A DNA stretch of 64,000 nucleotides from Tetragonia tetragonoides (Eukaryota > Streptophyta > Magnoliopsida > Caryophyllales > Aizoaceae). The notes below the pieces were generated by a model that had not been told where the DNA came from, searched no databases, and worked only from the letters and a program-made list of their open reading frames with translations. Where the stretch lies: the NCBI GenBank assembly GCA_038025085.1, contig CM076140.1:27498501-27562500 (forward strand). Reading direction: 5' to 3'. Position 1 is the first letter of the stretch, and every line of letters starts with the position of its first letter. A program made the position numbers and the translations under genes. Below are positions 52,641-62,371 of the stretch, piece by piece.

Positions 52641-55600
52641 TTTACGCGTTTTAAAAGCTCATACGAGTAGGGTGAAAGAGATTTGAGTTCTTTTGTGTTG
52701 TATATTAAGAGAAAGCATCCAAATACTTTGTTTGCATTCATTTGAGTGTGAAACTACACCTAGGACGTTTCCAAGTACAAACAAGTTTCAACTCAAGCTT
52801 TTTGATGCATTTACGCGTTTTAAAAGCTCATACGTGTAGGGTGAAAGAGATTTGAGTTCTTTTGTGTTGTATATTAAGAGAAAGCATCCAAATACTTTGT
52901 TTGCATTCATTTGAGTATGAAAATACATCTAGGATGTTTATAAGTACAAACAAGCTTCAACTCAAGCTTTTGAATGCATTTACGCGTTTTAAAAGCTCAT
53001 ACGAGAAGGGTGAAAGAGATTTGAATTCTTTTTTGTTGTATATTAAGAGAAAGCATCCAAATACTTTGTTTTCATTCATTTGAGTGTGAAACTACACCTA
53101 GGATGTGTCCAAGTACAAACAAGCTTCAACTCAAGCTTTTGAATGCATTTACGCGTTTTAACAGCTCTTACGACTTGGGTGATAGAGATTGAGTTCTTTT
53201 GTGTTGTATATTAAGAGAAAGCACCCAAATGTTTTGTTTGCATTCATTTGAGTATGAAACTACACCAAGAATGTTTTAAAGTGCAAACAAGCTTCAACTC
53301 AAGCTTTTGAATGCATTTACGCGTTTTAAAAGCTCATACGAGTAGGGTGAAAGAGATTTGAGTTCTTTTGTGTTGTATATTAAGAGAAAGCATCCAAATA
53401 CTTTGTTTGCATTCATTTGAGTGTGAAACTTCACCTAGGATGTTTACAAGTATAAAAAAGCTTCAACTCAAGCTTTTTAATGCATTGACGCGTTTTAACA
53501 GCTCTTACGACTAGGGTGAAAGAGATTTGAGTTCTTTTGTGTTGTATATTAAGAGAAAGCATCCAAATGTTTTGTTTGCATTCATTTGAGTATTAAACTA
53601 CACCAAGAATATTTTAAAGTGCAAAGAAGCTTCAACTCAAGCTTTTGAATGCATTTACGCGTTTTAAAAGCTCATACGAGTAGGGTGAAAGAGATTTGAG
53701 TTCTTTTGTGTTGTATATTAAGAGAAAACATCCAAATACTTTGTTTGCATTGATTTGAGTGTGAAACTACACCTAGGATGTTTCCATGTTCAAACAAGCT
53801 TGAACTCAAGCTTTTTAATGCATTTACGCGTTTTCAAAGCGCATACGAGTAGTGTGAAAGAGATTTGAGTTCTTTTGTGTTGTATATTAAGAGAAAGCAT
53901 CCAATACTTTGTTTGCATTCATTTGAGTGTGAAACTACACCTAGGATGTTTACAAGTACAAACAAGCTTCAACTCAAGCTTTTGAATGCATTTACGCGTT
54001 TTAACAGCTCTTACGACTAGGGTGATAGAGATTGAGTTCTTTTGTGTTGTATATTAAGAGAAAGCACCCAAATGTTTTGATTGCATTCATTTGAGTATGA
54101 AACTACACCAAGAATGTTTTAAAGTACAAACAAGCTTCAACTCAAGCTTTTGAATGCATTTACTCGTTTTAACAGCTCTTACGACTAGGGTGATAGAGAT
54201 TGAGTTCTTCTGTGTTGTATATTAAGAGAAAGCACCCAAATGTTTTGTTTGCATTCATTTGAGTATGAAACTACACCAAGAATGTTTTAAAGTGCAAACA
54301 AGCTTCAACTCAAGCTTTTGCATGCATTTACGCGTTTTAAAAGCTCGTACGATTAGGGTGAAAGAGATTTGAGTTCTTTTGTGTTGTATATTAAGAGAAA
54401 GCATCCAAATACTTTGTTTGCATTCATTTGAGTTTGAAACTACACCTAGGATGTTTCCATGTACAAACAAGCTTCAACTCAAGCTTTTTAATGCATTTAC
54501 GCGTTTTAAAAGCTCATACGAGTAGGGTGAAAGAGATTTGAGTTCTTTTGTGTTGTATATTAAGAGAAAGCATCCAAATACTTTGTTTGCATTCATTTGA
54601 GTGTGAAAATACATCTAGGATGTTTACAAGTACAAACAAGCTTCAACTCAAGCTTTTTAATGCATTTACGCGTTTTAAAAGCTCATACGAGTTGGGTGAA
54701 AGAGATTTGAGTTCTTTTGTGTTGTATATTAAGAGAAAGCATCCAATACTTTTTTTGCATTCATTTGAGTGTGAAACTACACCTAGGATGTTTACAAGTA
54801 CAAAAAAGTTTCAACTCAAGCTGTTGAATGAATTTACGCGTTTTAACAGCTCTTACGACTAGGGTGATAGAGATTGAGTTCTTCTGTGTTGTATATTAAG
54901 AGAAAGCACCCAAATGTTTTGTTTGCATTCATTTGAGTATGAAACTACACCAAGAATGTTTTAAAGTGCAAACAAGCTTCAACTCAAGGTTTTGAATGCA
55001 TTCACGCGTTTTAACAGCTCTTAGGACTAGGGTGATAGAAATTGAGTTCTTTTGTGTTGTATATTAAGAGAAAGCATCCAAATACTTTGTTTGCATTCAT
55101 TTGAGTGTGAAACTACACCTAGGATGTTTCCAAGTACAAACAAGCTTCAACTCAAGCTTTTTGATGCATTTACGCGTTTTAAAAGCTCATACGAGTAGGG
55201 TGAAAGAGATAAACAAGCTTAAACTCAAGCCTTTGAATGCATTTACGCGTTTAAAAAGCTCATACGAGTAGGGTGAAAGAGATTTGAGTTCTTTTCTGTT
55301 GTATATTAAGAGAAAGCATCCAAACACTTTGTTTGCATTCATTTGGTTGTGAATCTACACCTGGGATTTTTACAAGTACAAACTAGCTTCAACTCAAGCT
55401 TTTGAATGCATTTACGCGTTTTAAAAGCGCATACGAGTAGGGTGAAAGAGATTTGAGTTCTTCTGTCTTGTATATTAAGAGAAAGCATCCAAATACTTTT
55501 TTTGCATTCATTTGAGTGTGAAACTACACCTAGGATGTTTACAAGTATAAACAAGCTTCAACTCAAGCTTTTGAATGCATTTCCGCTTTTGAAAAGCTCA

Positions 55601-57289
55601 TACGAGTAGGGTGAAAAAGATTTGAATTCTTTTGTGTTGTATAGTAAGAGAAAGCATCAAATACTTTGTTTGCATTCATTTGAGTGTGAAATTACACCTA
55701 GGATGTTTACAAGTACAAACAAGCTTCAACTTAAGCTGTTGAATGCATTTACGCGTTTTAAAAGCTCATACGAGTAGGGTGAAAGAGATTTGAGTTCTTT
55801 TGTGTTGTATATTAAGAGAAAGCATCCAAATACTTTGTTTGCATTCATTTGAGTGTGAAACTACACCTAGGATGTTTCCATGTACAAACAAGCTTCAACT
55901 CAAGCTTTTTAATGCATTTACGCGTTTTAAAAGCTCATACGAGTAGGGTGAAAGAGATTTGAGTTCTTTTGTGTTGTATATTAAGAGAAAGCATCAAATT
56001 ACTTTGTTTGCATTCATTTGAGTATGAAACCACACCTAGGATGTTTACAAGTACAAAAAGCTTCAACTCAAGCTTTTGAATGCATTTACGCGTTTTAAAA
56101 GCTCATACGAGTAGGGTGAAAAAGATTTGAATTCTTTTTTGTTGTATATTAAGAGAAGCATCCAAATACTTTGTTTGCATTCATTTGAGTATGAAACTAC
56201 ACCAAGAATGTTTTAAAGTGCAAACAAGCTTCAACTCAAGGTTTTGAATGCATTTACGCGTTTTAAAAGCTCATACGAGTAGGGTGAAAGAGATTTGAGT
56301 TCTTTTGTGTTGTATATTAAGAGAAAGCATCCAATACTTTGCTTGCATTCATTTGAGTGTGAAACTACACCTATGATGTTTACAAGTACAAACAAGCTTC
56401 AACTCAAGCTTTTGAATGAATTTACGCGTTTTAACAACTCTTACGACTAGGGTGATAGAGATTGAGTTCTTTTGTGTTGTATATTAAGAGAAAGCACCCA
56501 AATGTTTTGTTTGCATTCATTTGAGTATGAAACTACACCAAGAATGTTTTAAAGTGCAAACAAGCTTCAACTCAAGCTTTTGAATGCATTTACACGTTTT
56601 AAAAGCTCATACGAGTAGGGTGAAAGAGATTTGAGTTCTTTTGTGTTGTATATTAAGAGAAAGCATCCAAATACTTTGTTTGCATTCATTTGAGTTTGAA
56701 ACTACACCTAGGATGTTTCCATGTACAAACAAGCTTCAACTCAAGGTTTTGAATGCATTTACGCGTTTTAAAAGCTCATACGAGTAGGGTGAAAGTGATT
56801 TGAATTCTTTTTAGTTGTATATTAAGAGAAAGTATCCAAATACTTTGTTTGCATTGATGAGTGTGAAACTACACCTAGAATGTTTACAAGTACAAACAAG
56901 CTTCAACTCAGGCTTTTGAACGCATTTACGCGTTTTAGAAGCTCATACGAGTTGGGTGAAAGAGATTTAAGTTCTTTTGTGTTGTATATTAAGAGAAAGC
57001 ATCCAATACTTTGTTTGCATTCATTTGAGTGTAAAACTACACCTAGGATGTTTACAAGTACAAACAAGCTTCAACTCAAGCTGTTGAATGAATTTACGCG
57101 TTTTAACAGCTCTTACGACTAGGGTGATAGAGATTGAGTTCTTCTGTGTTGTATATTAAGAGAAAGCATCCAAATACTTTGTTTGCATTCATTTGAGTGT
57201 GAAACTACACCTAGGACGTTTCCAAGTACAAACAAGCTTCAACTCAAGCTTTTTGATGCATTTACGCGTTTTAAAAGCTCATACGTGTA
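52641..57289 (+). repeat. Satellite segment with irregular monomer order
   Basis: About 27 monomers of mostly B type with GTTTCCATGTAC and TTTCCAAGTAC variants and several one-base losses (AAGCATCCAATAC). Part of it resembles 48.47-48.70 kb at +4376 bp. It includes a 73-bp truncated monomer (55156-55228), and the stretch 56605-56829 that reappears to the right of the retroelement. Confidence 0.8.
55156..55228 (+). repeat. Truncated 73-bp monomer, independent deletion
   Basis: Text jumps from GTGAAAGAGAT straight to AAACAAGCTTAAACTC, removing about 95 bp. It is the same length as the 9139-type truncated monomer, but the breakpoints differ, so it is a separate event. Confidence 0.88.
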
Positions 57290-58630
57290 GGGTGAAAGAG
57301 ATTTGAGTTCTTTTGTGTTGTATATTAAGAGAAAACATCCAAATACTTTGTTTGCATTCACTTGAGTGTGAAACTACACCTAGGATGTTTACAAGTACAA
57401 ACAAGCTTCAACTCAAGCTTTTGAATGCATTTACGCGTTTTAAAAGCTCATACGAGTAGGGTGAAAGAGATTTGAGTTCCTTTGTGTTGTATATTAAGAG
57501 AAAGCATCCAAATACTTTGTTTGCATTCACTTGAGTGTGAAACTACACCTAGGATGTTTACAAGTACAGACAAGCTTCAACTCAAGCTTTTGAATGCATT
57601 TACGCGTTTTAAAACCTCATACGAGTAGGGTGAAAGAGATTTGAGTTCAATGTGTTGTATATTAAGAGAAAGCATCCATATACTTTGTTTGCATTCATTT
57701 GAGTGTGAAACTACACCTAGGATGTTTACAAGTACAAACAAGCTTCACCTCAAGCTTTTGAATGCATTTACGCGTTTAAAAAGGTTATACGAGTAGGGTG
57801 AAAGAGATTTGAGTTCTTTTGTGTTGTATATTAAGAGAAAGCATCCAAACACTTTGTTTGCATTCATTTGATTGTGAATCTACACCTTGGATGGTTAGAA
57901 GTACAAACTAGCTTCACCTCAAGCTTTTGAATGCATTTACGAGTTTTAAAAGCGCATACGAGTTGGGTGAAAGAGATTTGAGTTCTTTTGTGTTGTATAT
58001 TAAGAGAAAACATCCAAATACTTTGTTTGCATTCACTTGAGTGTGAAACTACACCTAGGATGTTTACAAGTACAAACAAGCTTCAACTCAAGCTTTTGAA
58101 TGCATTTACGCGTTTTAAAAGCTCATACGAGTAGGGTGAAAGAGATTTGAGTTCCTTTGTGTTGTATATTAAGAGAAAGCATCCAAATACTTTGTTTGCA
58201 TTCACTTGAGTGTGAAACTACACCTAGGATGTTTACAAGTACAGACAAGCTTCAACTCAAGCTTTTGAATGCATTTACGCGTTTTAAAACCTCATACGAG
58301 TAGGGTGAAAGAGATTTGAGTTCAATGTGTTGTATATTAAGAGAAAGCATCCATATACTTTGTTTGCATTCATTTGAGTGTGAAACTACACCTAGGATGT
58401 TTACAAGTACAAACAAGCTTCACCTCAAGCTTTTGAATGCATTTACGCGTTTAAAAAGGTTATACGAGTAGGGTGAAAGAGATTTGAGTTCTTTTGTGTT
58501 GTATATTAAGAGAAAGCATCCAAACACTTTGTTTGCATTCATTTGATTGTGAATCTACACCTTGGATGGTTAGAAGTACAAACTAGCTTCACCTCAAGCT
58601 TTTGAATGCATTTACGAGTTTTAAAAGTTC
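57290..58630 (+). repeat. Higher-order repeat: 675-bp 4-mer pair
   Basis: About 57.29-57.96 kb recurs at 57.97-58.63 kb. Markers at +675 bp are GAAAACATCC (57331, 58006), GAGTTCCTTTGTG (57474, 58149), ACAGACAAGC (57566, 58241), GAGTTCAATGTG (57643, 58318) and TACACCTTGGATGGTTAG (57881, 58556). A third GAAAACAT at 58681 keeps the phase before the sequence diverges. Confidence 0.92.
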
Positions 58631-61546
58631 ATACGAGTAGGGTGAAAGAGATTTGAGTTCTTTTGTGTTGTATATTAAGAGAAAACATTCAAATACTTTG
58701 TTTGGATTCATTTAAGTGTGATACTACACGTAAGATGTTTACAACTACAAACAAGCGTCAACTCAAACTTTTGAATCCATTTACGCGTTTTAAAAGCTCA
58801 TACGAGTAGGGTGAAAGAGATTTGAGTTCTTTTGTTTTGTATATTAAGAGAAAGCATCCAAATACTTTGTTTGGATTTATTTGAGTGTGAAACTACACCT
58901 AGGATGGTTACAAGTACAAACAAGCTTCAACTCAAGCTTTTGAATGCATTTACGCGTTTTAACAGCTCTTACGACTATGGTGATGGAGACTGAGTTCTTT
59001 TGTGTTGTATATTAAGAGAAAGCATCCAAATACTTTTTTTGTAATCATTTGAGTGTGAAACTACACCGAGGATGTTTAGAAGTACAAACAAGCTTCAACT
59101 CAAGCTTTTGAATGCATTTACGCGTTTTAAAAGCTCATACGAGTAGGGTAAAAAAGATTTGAGTTCTTTTGTGTTGTATATTAAGAGAAAGCATCCAAAT
59201 ACTTTGTTTGCATTAAATTGAGTGTGAAACTACACCTATGATGTGTACAAGTACAAACAAGCTTCAACTGAAGCTTTTGAATGCATTTACGCGTTTTAAC
59301 AGCTCTTACGACTAGGGTGATAGAGATTTAGTTCTTTTGTGTTGTATATTAAGGGAAGCACCCAAATGTTCTGTTTGCATTCATTTGAGTATGAAACTAC
59401 ACCAAGAATGTTTGAAAGTGCAAACAAGCTTCAACTCAAGCTTTTGAATGCATTTACGCGTTTTAAAAGCTCATACGAGTAGGGTCAAAGAGATTGGAGT
59501 TCTTTTGTGTTGTATATTAAGAGAAAGCATCCAAATACTTTGTTGGGATTCATTTGATTGTGAAACTACACCTAGGATGTTTACAAGTACAAACAAGCTT
59601 CAACTCAAACTTTTGAATCCATTTACGCGTTTTAAAAGCTCATACGAGTAGGGTGAAAGAGATTTGAGTTCTTTTGTGTTGTATATTTATAGAAAGCATC
59701 CAAACACTTTGTTTGCATTCATTTGAGTGTGAAACTACACCTAGGATGTTTACAAGTACAAACAAGCGTCAACTCAAGCTTTGAAAGCATTTACGCGTTT
59801 TAAAAGCTCATAAGAGTAGGGTGAAAGAGATTTGAGTTCGTTTGTGTTGTATACTTATAGAAAGCATCCAAACACTTTGTTTGCATTCATTTGAGTGTGA
59901 AATTACACCTAGGATGTTTACAAGTATAAAAAAGCTTTAACCCAAGCTTTTGAATGCATTTACGCGTTTTAACAGCTCTTATGACTATGGTGATAGAGAC
60001 TGAGTTCTTTTGTGTTGTATATTAAGGGAAAGCATCCAAATACTTTGTTTGGATTCATTTGAGTGTGAAACTACACCAAGGATGTTTACAAGTGCAAACA
60101 AGCTTCAACTCAAGATTTTGAATGCATTTACGCGTTTTAAAAGCTCATACGAGTAGGTGACAGAGATGTGAGTTCTTTTGTGTAGTATATTCAGAGAAAG
60201 CATCCAAACACTTTATTTGCATTCATTTGAGTGTGAAAATACACCTAAGATGTTTACAAGTACAAATAATCTTCAACCCAAGCTTTTGAATCCATTTACG
60301 CGTTTTAAAAGCTCTTACGACTATGGTGATAGAGACTGAGTTCTTTTGTGTTGTGTATTAAGAGAAAGCATCCAAATACTTTGTTTGGATTCATTTGAGT
60401 GTGAAACTACACCTGGGATGTTTACAAGTACAAACAAGCTTCAACTCAAGCTTTTGAATGCATTCACGCGTTTTAAAAGCTCATATGAGTAGGGTGAAAG
60501 AGGTTTGAGTTCTTTTGTGTTGTATATTAAGAGAAAGCATCCATATACTTTGTTGTATTCATTTAAGTGTGAAACTACACCTAGGATGTTTACAAGTACA
60601 AACAAGCTTCAACTCAAGCTTTTGAATGCATTTACGCATTTTAAAACCTCATACGAGTAGGGTGAAAGAGATTTGAGTTCTTTTGTATTGTATATTAAGA
60701 GAAAGCATCCAAATACTTTGTTTGGATTCATTTGAGTGTGAAACTACACCTAGGAAGTTTACAAGTACAAACAAGCTTCAACTCAAGCTTCTGAATGCAT
60801 TTACGCGTTTTAAAAGGTCATACGAGTAGGGTGAAAGAGATTTGAGTTCAATGTGTTGTATATTAAGAGAAAGCATCCATATACTTTGTTTGCATTCATT
60901 TGAGTGTGAAACTACACCTAGGATGTTTACAAGTACAAACAAGCTTCAACTCAAGCTTTTGAATGCATTTACGCGTTTAAAAAGCTTATACGAGTAGGGT
61001 GAAAGAGATTTGAGTTCTTTTGTGTTGTATATTAAGAGAAAGCATCCAATTACTTTGTTTGCATTCATTTGAGTCTGAAACTACACCTAGGATGTTTACA
61101 AGTACAAACAAGCTTCAAGTCAAGCTTTTGAATGCATTTACGTGTTTTAAAAGCGCATACGAGTAGGGTGAAAGAGATTTGAGTTCTTTTGGTGTTGTAT
61201 ATTAAGAGAAAGCATCCAAATACTTTGTTTGCATTCATTTGATTGTGAAACTACACCTAGGATGTTTACATGTACAAACAAGCTTTAACTCAAGCTTTTG
61301 AATGCATTTACGCGTTTAAAAAGCTTATACGAGAAGGGGGAAAGAGATTTGAGTTCTTTTGTGTTGTATATTAATAGAAAGCATCCAAATACTTTGTTTG
61401 CATTCATTTGAGTGTGAAACTACACCTAGGATGTTTACAAGTACAAACAAGCTTCAACTCAAGCTTTTGAATGCATTTACGCGTTTTAAAAGCTCATACG
61501 AGTAGGGTGAAAGAGATTTGAGTTCTTTTGTGTTGTATATTAAGAG
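58631..61546 (+). repeat. Divergent satellite next to the retroelement
   Basis: About 17 monomers, nearly all B-like, with many private changes (ACTATGGTGATGGAGACTGAG, TTTGGATTCATTTG, ATTTATAGAAAGC, TTAAGGGAAGC) and no clear HOR. Higher variation and loss of long-range order fit the flank of a homogenised array. The last monomer is interrupted after TATATTAAGAG at 61546 by the LTR. Confidence 0.85.
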
Positions 61547-61547
61547 T

Positions 61548-61721
61548 GACGCAGGAGCAAGTACGTTAAAGGACAAGCAAGAAGACGACGAATCAAGAAC
61601 GTCCAATAACCCAGTTCTTGAAACGTTAATGCTTGATCTTGAGCTGCTCATTGCCAAGAGTATAATGCCACGTGAGGTAAAGTGTGAGGTAACTATGTTA
61701 GAGTGGCAAGAAGATGACTAG
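61548..61721 (+). other. Open frame at the start of the LTR, possible pol tail
   Basis: From the second LTR base a frame stays open for 57 codons (starting Asp-Ala-Gly-Ala-Ser) to a TAG at 61719. It is acidic at both ends (QEDDESR, EWQEDD). In some plant chromoviruses, notably the CRM group, the integrase reading frame is known to run into the 3' LTR, so the equivalent stretch of the 5' LTR would look like a headless open frame. Here there is no upstream pol, so it is not a gene in this copy. The length could also be chance. Confidence 0.4.
61669..61674. promoter_or_regulatory. G-box (CACGTG) in U3
   Basis: A perfect CACGTG palindrome lies about 330 bp upstream of the TATA box. In plants this core is bound by bZIP and bHLH factors. 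One 6-bp match in 450 bp can arise by chance, so a role is only possible. Confidence 0.3.
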
Positions 61722-62002
61722 AAGCTGAAAAGAAGAAGCCTTGGGCGCCAAGGAAACTGTTCCAGCGGTTTTGAGCTTTGGGCGCTAGGTAATCAGTTGT
61801 TCAGTTCTATTTCGTTTAGTATTCCCTTTATTAGTTAGAATATGTTTAGGAGAGTAATAATCTGATTGTTATTAGTATTAGAAGTCCATTAGGTATTAGG
61901 AAAGATGTTAGTTAGTCCGTTTTACAATTGTAGTCAGTTTTGTAGTTAGTTTCCTATTCGGACTAGGATTAGGATTCCGAATAGCTTTAGATTTTCTTGG
62001 TC

Positions 62003-62010
62003 TATAAATA
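62003..62010 (+). promoter_or_regulatory. TATA box of the LTR promoter
   Basis: TATAAATA followed by GGGGAG is a strong plant-type TATA box, at the position expected for the U3/R boundary of an LTR. Transcription would start about 30 bp downstream, near 62035; that start is inferred. Confidence 0.75.
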
Positions 62011-62085
62011 GGGGAGAGCTTTGCTATTGTAAACTCGTGCTTTGATGATTAATTATTGAATACATGAGTATTTACCCCTCAAACT

Positions 62086-62141
62086 GAGTGATTCAGGTTG
62101 AAACCCTTACGAGTGATTCGTGAGTTGTTCTTGAGTGATTC
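62086..62141 (+). repeat. Three copies of GAGTGATTC in R/U5
   Basis: The 9-mer GAGTGATTC occurs at 62086, 62111 and 62133, downstream of the TATA box and upstream of the LTR end. It may be a short internal duplication or part of the transcript leader structure; function is unknown. Confidence 0.6.
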
Positions 62142-62211
62142 TTGAACAAGATCCCTTTGTGTGATACTATCAAAGGTTAATTTCCGTTTTGTTACTTATT
62201 TCACATCAACT

Positions 62212-62223
62212 TGGTATCAGAGC
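62212..62223 (+). promoter_or_regulatory. Primer-binding site, tRNA-iMet type
   Basis: TGGTATCAGAGC is complementary to the 3' terminal 12 nt of plant initiator-methionine tRNA, the usual primer for minus-strand DNA synthesis in plant LTR retrotransposons. The match ends after 12 nt (TAAAGG follows). It sits 3 bp after the LTR end. Confidence 0.92.
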
Positions 62224-62371
62224 TAAAGGTTTGAGCTTTCTTAAGTTTAAACAACACGGTCCTGAGCATAAACACGACACCATAGCGAGCTTTAGAGAAA
62301 GATTCTTGCAAGATCCGCCCTTTGTTCACGAAGACAGCCAAGAAACCCCCAAGAAACCAACAACCGAAGCT

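Larger units (their letters stand above)
1..61546 (+). repeat. Tandem satellite array, ~168-169 bp monomer
   Basis: The whole stretch is one satellite family in direct orientation, about 365 monomers. In order, a monomer reads GCTTTTGAATGCATT, TACGCGTTTTAAAAGCTCA, TACGAGTAGGGTGAAAGAGA, TTTGAGTTCTTTTGTGTTG, TATATTAAGAGAAAGCATCC, AAATACTTTGTTTGCATTCA, TTTGAGTGTGAAACTACACC, TAGGATGTTTACAAGTAC, AAACAAGCTTCAACTCAA. Spacing between successive GCTTTTGAATG starts is mostly 167-170 bp. Each unit usually carries two HindIII sites (AAGCTT), ATGCAT and ACGCGT. No inversion, foreign insert or RNA gene was seen before 61547. Monomer length and homogeneity are typical of plant centromeric satellites, so a centromeric or pericentromeric location is likely but inferred. 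The family was not matched to a named satellite. Confidence 0.97.
61547..62208 (+). repeat. 5' long terminal repeat
   Basis: It begins TGACGCAGG exactly where satellite stops and ends TTTCACATCA three bases before the primer-binding site. Ends TGACG and CATCA form an imperfect short inverted repeat (TGATG would be perfect). It contains a TATA box about 456 bp in, as expected for a U3 promoter, followed by a presumed R-U5 of about 170 bp. Length is about 662 bp. No second LTR is present in the window, so the 5' end rests on the satellite junction and the 3' end on primer-site spacing. Confidence 0.82.

Noticed and set aside
1..61546. CRISPR-like regular repeat array
   Set aside because: There are no unique spacers; the whole unit is repeated, the unit is about 168 bp, and the context is plant.
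1..61546. Identity with the Arabidopsis 180-bp (pAL1) or Brassica CentBr satellites
   Set aside because: A few short stretches look alike from memory (a GTTTAA...CTTATAC-like run, GAAACACTACTTAGG-like text), but I could not make a collinear alignment, and unit lengths differ. A BLAST search against plant satellite libraries would decide.
1..61546. CENP-B box in the monomer
   Set aside because: No stretch fits NTTCGNNNNANNCGGGN; the nearest CG-containing text (TACGAGTAGGG) lacks the core.
61542..61546. AAGAG as a 5-bp target-site duplication
   Set aside because: The 3' LTR is missing and the right flank is rearranged, so no matching copy can be tested.
62189..62371. Start of the gag protein at TTG 62189
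   Set aside because: It lies inside the LTR upstream of the primer-binding site, and the codon is not a normal plant start; the ATG at 62372 has good context.
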